DNA of 64,000 nucleotides from Arthrobacter sp. 9AX (lineage in GTDB: Bacteria; Actinomycetota; Actinomycetes; Actinomycetales; Micrococcaceae), in contig NZ_LR733293.1 of assembly GCF_902506095.1 (NCBI RefSeq), forward strand, positions 3,282,990 to 3,346,989, in the 5' to 3' direction. A program made the translations under genes and the position numbers. Positions within the stretch are counted from its first letter, which is position 1. The number at the start of each line of letters is the position of its first letter. Below, in pieces: positions 60,724 to 64,000 of this stretch. Under the pieces are notes generated by a model, which saw only the letters and a program-made list of their open reading frames with translations, was not told the origin of the DNA and did not search any database.

Positions 60724-62160
60724 ATGGCTATTTCCCTCGCTGCCCTGCTGGGTGTCAAATCCCTGAACCTGTCCAAAGTGGGGGTCGCCGAAACCACCTG
60801 GCACCAGGACATCAATTGGGTGGCAGTGACCGAGCTCGAGGACCCGCAGCGTTTCATCAACGGCGGCGAACTCGTCCTCACCACCGGCCTGCGGTTGAAG
60901 TCCGCGCCCGAGCAGCGCCGTTTTGTCCGCCAGGTGCAGCGTGCCGGAGCGGTAGGGATCGGGTTCGGTGTGGGGCTGTCGCACGAGGCAGTGCCGCCGG
61001 CCCTGCTCGCCGAGGCGAACCGCTGGGGCCTGCCCGTGGTGGAAGTTCCGTACGAGACGCCGTTCATCGCGATCGGCAAGCTGGTGGCGGACGCCCAGTC
61101 AGCCGACCACTACGCCAAGCTGGAGCGGCTCATCGCCGGACACCAGGTGCTGGCACGCGCACTGCTGACCGGCGGTGGGCTGGCCGAGCTGCTCAAGCAT
61201 CTGGGCGGCATGCTGCGGGCGGACATCGCGCTCACCCAGTTCACGGCGCAGCTGTACAACAGCACCAAGGACAATCCGCAGGCCGATACCTGGGCCTCCT
61301 ACCCCATCCCCACCGGCCGGCGCGACGCGTGCACTCTCTGGGTCCGCCGGCCTTTCGAGGACTACGGGATCATCGGGTATGCGCAGAACCTGATCAGCGT
61401 TGAACTGAACAACATGGTCAAGCAGCGCCAGTCCGAACGCGCCCTGTGCGGGCAGGTACTGGAGGACGTCATCCACGGCGCGCTGGAGACCAGCGAGGCC
61501 CAGCGGCGGCTGGCCGGCGTGGGCATCAACAGCACCCGCAAGAACGTGGTGCTGCTGGCCGTTTCCGCCGCCCATCACAAGGCCCTGGTGAGCACCTCGG
61601 TGCCGCGGGAACTGGAAAACTCCGTGGCCGCCGTCGTGGGCAAGGATCTGATGCTGGTCATTAACGACGACGGCGGGGCGGCGCCGTCGCTGGCGCGGAA
61701 GTTGAGTGACCACCTGGCCGAGGCGGGAATCCATGCGACGATCGGCATCGGCGGCGCTTACACGAAACCGAATGGCCTGCGCTGGAGCTACTTCGAGGCG
61801 CGGGACGCGGCCAGCCACGGGCTGCCGGTCAACGAGCCGGAGCGGCTGAGCCTGACGTCGCTGCTGCTGGCCAGCGAGGACGTGCCGCTGGCGGACATGG
61901 CGCACGAGTCCCTGAATCCGCTGCGGACGTTCGATGCCGCCCACGGCGCCGAGCTGATGACCACGCTGGAAAGCTACCTCAACAACAACGGCTCGGTGGC
62001 CGCCGTCGCGGAGGAGCTGACGCTGCACCGGAACACCGTCCGCTACCGGCTCGCCCAGATCACCGAGCTGACGGGCTACGACCCCGCCGTCACCACGGAC
62101 AGGGTGCAGCTCTGGCTGGCACTCGCGGTGGCACGGCTGTCCGCCCGGCAGGGCAAATAG
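60724..62160 (+). CDS. PucR-family transcriptional regulator
   Basis: A 478-residue PucR protein. An N-terminal PucR ligand domain begins MAISLAALLGVKSLNL and has VAVTELEDPQRFINGGELVL. A GGDEF-like middle domain spans about 270-400. The C-terminal helix-turn-helix reads GSVAAVAEELTLHRNTVRYRL. Such regulators activate purine, GABA and amine catabolism. It is divergent from the aldehyde dehydrogenase and gabT and probably controls them. Confidence 0.92.
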   Translation: MAISLAALLGVKSLNLSKVGVAETTWHQDINWVAVTELEDPQRFINGGELVLTTGLRLKSAPEQRRFVRQVQRAGAVGIGFGVGLSHEAVPPALLAEANRWGLPVVEVPYETPFIAIGKLVADAQSADHYAKLERLIAGHQVLARALLTGGGLAELLKHLGGMLRADIALTQFTAQLYNSTKDNPQADTWASYPIPTGRRDACTLWVRRPFEDYGIIGYAQNLISVELNNMVKQRQSERALCGQVLEDVIHGALETSEAQRRLAGVGINSTRKNVVLLAVSAAHHKALVSTSVPRELENSVAAVVGKDLMLVINDDGGAAPSLARKLSDHLAEAGIHATIGIGGAYTKPNGLRWSYFEARDAASHGLPVNEPERLSLTSLLLASEDVPLADMAHESLNPLRTFDAAHGAELMTTLESYLNNNGSVAAVAEELTLHRNTVRYRLAQITELTGYDPAVTTDRVQLWLALAVARLSARQGK

Positions 62161-62236
62161 CCGCTGCACCGCCCGGTGTGATCGGCCAACGGATGGGCCC
62201 ACGCCTGGGCGTGCGAGGCTGGGGTGCGCGCGCGGA

Positions 62237-63799
62237 CTACAGAACCCCGCGCCGCAGCAGATCGCGGGACTTCTTCCGGGCCTTCCGGTACTTCGCTTCG
62301 GCCGCCTCCATAAGTTCCCTCTGGCGCTTCCTCAGCTCGCCCAGGGCCTCGGCAGCGGGCTGCGCCAGGCCGGTGTCCGCTTCGAGGTCCAGGAGCAGGC
62401 TTCGGGCAACCACGGCGTCGTGGTAATCGCCCAGGATCTTCTGCTGCTTATGGGCCGCCTTGGCGACTTTCCCGGCGCGTTTGCCCTTCACCAGCGCCGC
62501 CGACTCAGCTACATGGCGCAGCCGCTTGGCGTCCTTGCGCACCTGGTGGAGCGCGTTTTCGTGGTCCGTGCCTCGCCGGGCATGCCGGGCAGCCTTGTGC
62601 GAGCGCCGCAGCCGGCGCGCGGATTTGTCCACAGCCTTCGCGGCGACCCTGCGGCCGGGTGCCACCGCTTCCGCCCGTACCGGCGGATGGTCCCGGAAGT
62701 CTTCAAGGTTGTCCAGGAGCCGGAAGTAGCGCTCGGACCGCAGGGCCTCTTGGACGCGGCGGTAACCGGCATCAAGTGCGGCCCCGGCAGTGCGCTCCAC
62801 CTGCTCCCGGGCGGCATCCGTCCCCTCCCCGGGGGGGAGCCCGTCCAGGTGCGTGCGCAGGTTTGCCAGCGCCACCTCGGAGTCCCGCGGATCTCCGAGC
62901 AGGAGCCCCAGCCAGTCGAGCTCATCGCGCAGGCGCCGGACCGGCATGGCCCGGTAGAGCTTCCGGTACGCGGCCAGCACTGAGCGGAGCCTGCGGATGG
63001 CGGACCTCATGTGGTGGATGCCCTCGGGTTCCTCCAGCCGGACCGCCGCGTCCTCGGCGAGGAGCCGGCGCAGTTGCTCCGCCAGATAAACAGTGACGAC
63101 GGCGGCCGCCGGGGCCTTCTTGCCGGCCAGGAGCGCCGGGCCTTCCTGTTCTTGGGAGCCTTCCTCCGGGGTGCCCCCCGATGCCCTGCCGAGGGCGCGG
63201 GCAAGCTTGCTGGCGTGGCCGGCAGGGCGGGCACCCGCTGCCGTGAGCAGCTGCTCGGCGGGGGCGAACAGCTCCAGCCCGCCATGGACGAGTTCGAGTT
63301 CCCACTCGCGCCAGCTCTGCGGCTGATCGTCACCCCCGTGCAGGCGCGTGGCCACCACCTGGTCATCGGCCAGGTCCGCCAGATGGACTCCGTCCCCGCC
63401 GTACAGGGCGTGCGTGGTGCGCCGGGTCTCGAGCCGGACCACGGGCCGCACCCCGGCGCCCCGCAGGTAGGCCTCCACGTGCGAGAGCAGGGTGTCAGGG
63501 ACGACGTCGGGCCGGCCCAGCGGGGCGTGCAGCTCGCGGCGCTGCGGGGGTTCTGATTCGGCGGTCGCCACCGGGGGCAGATTAAGGTGCCAGCCGGCGT
63601 CGGTTCCGCCGGTGCGGCGGCGCAGCGTGATGCGGCGGGAAGCCAGCGTGTGCTGGTCGGTATCGAAGTAGACGGCCTCCAGCATGGCGGTATGGGGAGC
63701 ACCGACACGCGCCACTACGGGCAGTTCCTGCAGCGCCGGTACTGTGGCGTCAGCGCCGACGTCATACTTTTTCTCGATCTCGATTCCCTGCGAAGCCAT
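62237..63799 (-). CDS. CYTH-CHAD domain protein
   Basis: A 520-residue protein from ATG 63797-63799 (a GTG lies one codon earlier); the ribosome site is GAAGGACGG. The N-terminal CYTH domain has EIEKKY and the ladder of charged residues of triphosphate-binding enzymes. The CHAD helical domain starts near 235 and repeats conserved His/Arg (IHHMRSAIRRLRSVL, LHQVRKDAKRLRH). CHAD domains bind polyphosphate, and CYTH ones hydrolyse triphosphates or make polyphosphate-linked products. Confidence 0.93.
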   Translation of the reverse strand: MASQGIEIEKKYDVGADATVPALQELPVVARVGAPHTAMLEAVYFDTDQHTLASRRITLRRRTGGTDAGWHLNLPPVATAESEPPQRRELHAPLGRPDVVPDTLLSHVEAYLRGAGVRPVVRLETRRTTHALYGGDGVHLADLADDQVVATRLHGGDDQPQSWREWELELVHGGLELFAPAEQLLTAAGARPAGHASKLARALGRASGGTPEEGSQEQEGPALLAGKKAPAAAVVTVYLAEQLRRLLAEDAAVRLEEPEGIHHMRSAIRRLRSVLAAYRKLYRAMPVRRLRDELDWLGLLLGDPRDSEVALANLRTHLDGLPPGEGTDAAREQVERTAGAALDAGYRRVQEALRSERYFRLLDNLEDFRDHPPVRAEAVAPGRRVAAKAVDKSARRLRRSHKAARHARRGTDHENALHQVRKDAKRLRHVAESAALVKGKRAGKVAKAAHKQQKILGDYHDAVVARSLLLDLEADTGLAQPAAEALGELRKRQRELMEAAEAKYRKARKKSRDLLRRGVL

Positions 63800-63947
63800 C
63801 ACAGCCGTCCTTCCGCATTAGTTGCGCGTGGCCTGGACGGATTGGCGCCGCAGCCCTCGCTCGCAGTCTATTGCCAGGGCGCGGGGAGCCGGGAGATGTT
63901 CCCCACAAAACTGGAAACATCAAACGTCTAACCTTTAGCCTTTAGGG

Positions 63948-64000
63948 ATGCCCGCGACTCCTCCTTCCCCCGCCTCCGCGGCCGCCGCCCCGTTCACCCC
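63948..64000 (+). CDS. Start of a gene cut by the window edge
   Basis: ATG 63948 follows an AGGG and begins MPATPPSPASAAAAPF, with 17 codons visible. Two tandem CCTTTAG units (63932-63945) lie directly upstream, and an AT-rich patch near 63905-63940 could hold its promoter. The product cannot be identified. Confidence 0.4.
   Translation, partial: MPATPPSPASAAAAPFT

Noticed and set aside
1..64000. CRISPR arrays, insertion sequences, prophage or restriction-modification genes
   Set aside because: No regular spacers, transposases, integrases or phage genes were found on reading both strands.

Overview
This is a high-GC, Gram-positive actinobacterial chromosome segment. The gene set, the codon bias, the frequent GTG and TTG starts and the tRNA sequences all look like Arthrobacter, Pseudarthrobacter or a close relative (Micrococcaceae). 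That assignment is an inference from gene content, because no rRNA gene lies in the window. I see no insertion sequence, prophage, CRISPR array or origin. The window is dense housekeeping and metabolic chromosome: about 58 protein genes (two cut by the window edges), three tRNA genes, many intrinsic terminators and several candidate operators.

Layout. 1-7.1 kb: an edge-truncated multi-spanning membrane protein, an aldo/keto reductase plus GH13 alpha-glucosidase divergent from a ROK repressor, and two small oxidoreductases. 7.1-11.8 kb: a YidC-type insertase, tRNA-Met and tRNA-Thr each with a terminator, a DEAD-box RNA helicase and a MOSC protein. 12-16.5 kb: a compact operon resembling YgiB/YgiC (glutathionylspermidine-synthase-like ATP-grasp) with an APC permease and an acyl-CoA dehydrogenase. 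16.5-20.1 kb: an alpha/beta hydrolase, an SDR and a coupled HxlR regulator-MFS pair. 20.1-22.8 kb: cystathionine beta-synthase and cystathionine gamma-synthase (transsulfuration). 22.9-30.7 kb: an ion transporter, a VOC protein, an AlkA-type glycosylase, an acyl-CoA ligase, an ABM monooxygenase, thioredoxin, a two-gene ABC exporter and a thioesterase. 30.7-36.4 kb: a LysM protein with a sortase-like domain, a CBS-domain protein, tRNA-Tyr, a small exported protein, YajQ, HtpX and an MFS exporter. 36.5-49.7 kb: a Fur-type regulator with catalase, an amino-acid permease, a GAF-domain regulator with aldehyde dehydrogenase and DUF779, a ferredoxin-NADP reductase, topoisomerase IB, RarD and NDH-2. 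49.7-57.2 kb: an exopolysaccharide operon. 57.7-62.2 kb: GABA/putrescine catabolism (aminotransferase, aldehyde dehydrogenase, PucR regulator). 62.2-64 kb: a CYTH-CHAD protein and the start of one more gene.

The most interesting unit is the minus-strand cluster at 49.7-57.2 kb. It encodes a processive GT2 synthase of the IcaA/PgaC kind, a small membrane protein, a membrane-anchored NodB deacetylase, a secreted NodB deacetylase with two duplicated carbohydrate-binding-like modules, and a GH10-fold lipoprotein in which a conserved substrate-binding motif is replaced. It reads as a Gram-positive, split-function version of the poly-N-acetylglucosamine systems (IcaA/IcaB, PgaC/PgaB). Its leader carries helically spaced repeats and an element of about 40 bp that recurs, in the same orientation, upstream of the LysM/sortase-like gene at 31.2 kb. 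This suggests a shared cell-envelope regulon. Other notable items are a 17-codon potassium-channel pore remnant at 30.73 kb beside a TetR-like operator, and the polyamine-flavoured YgiB/YgiC-like operon.
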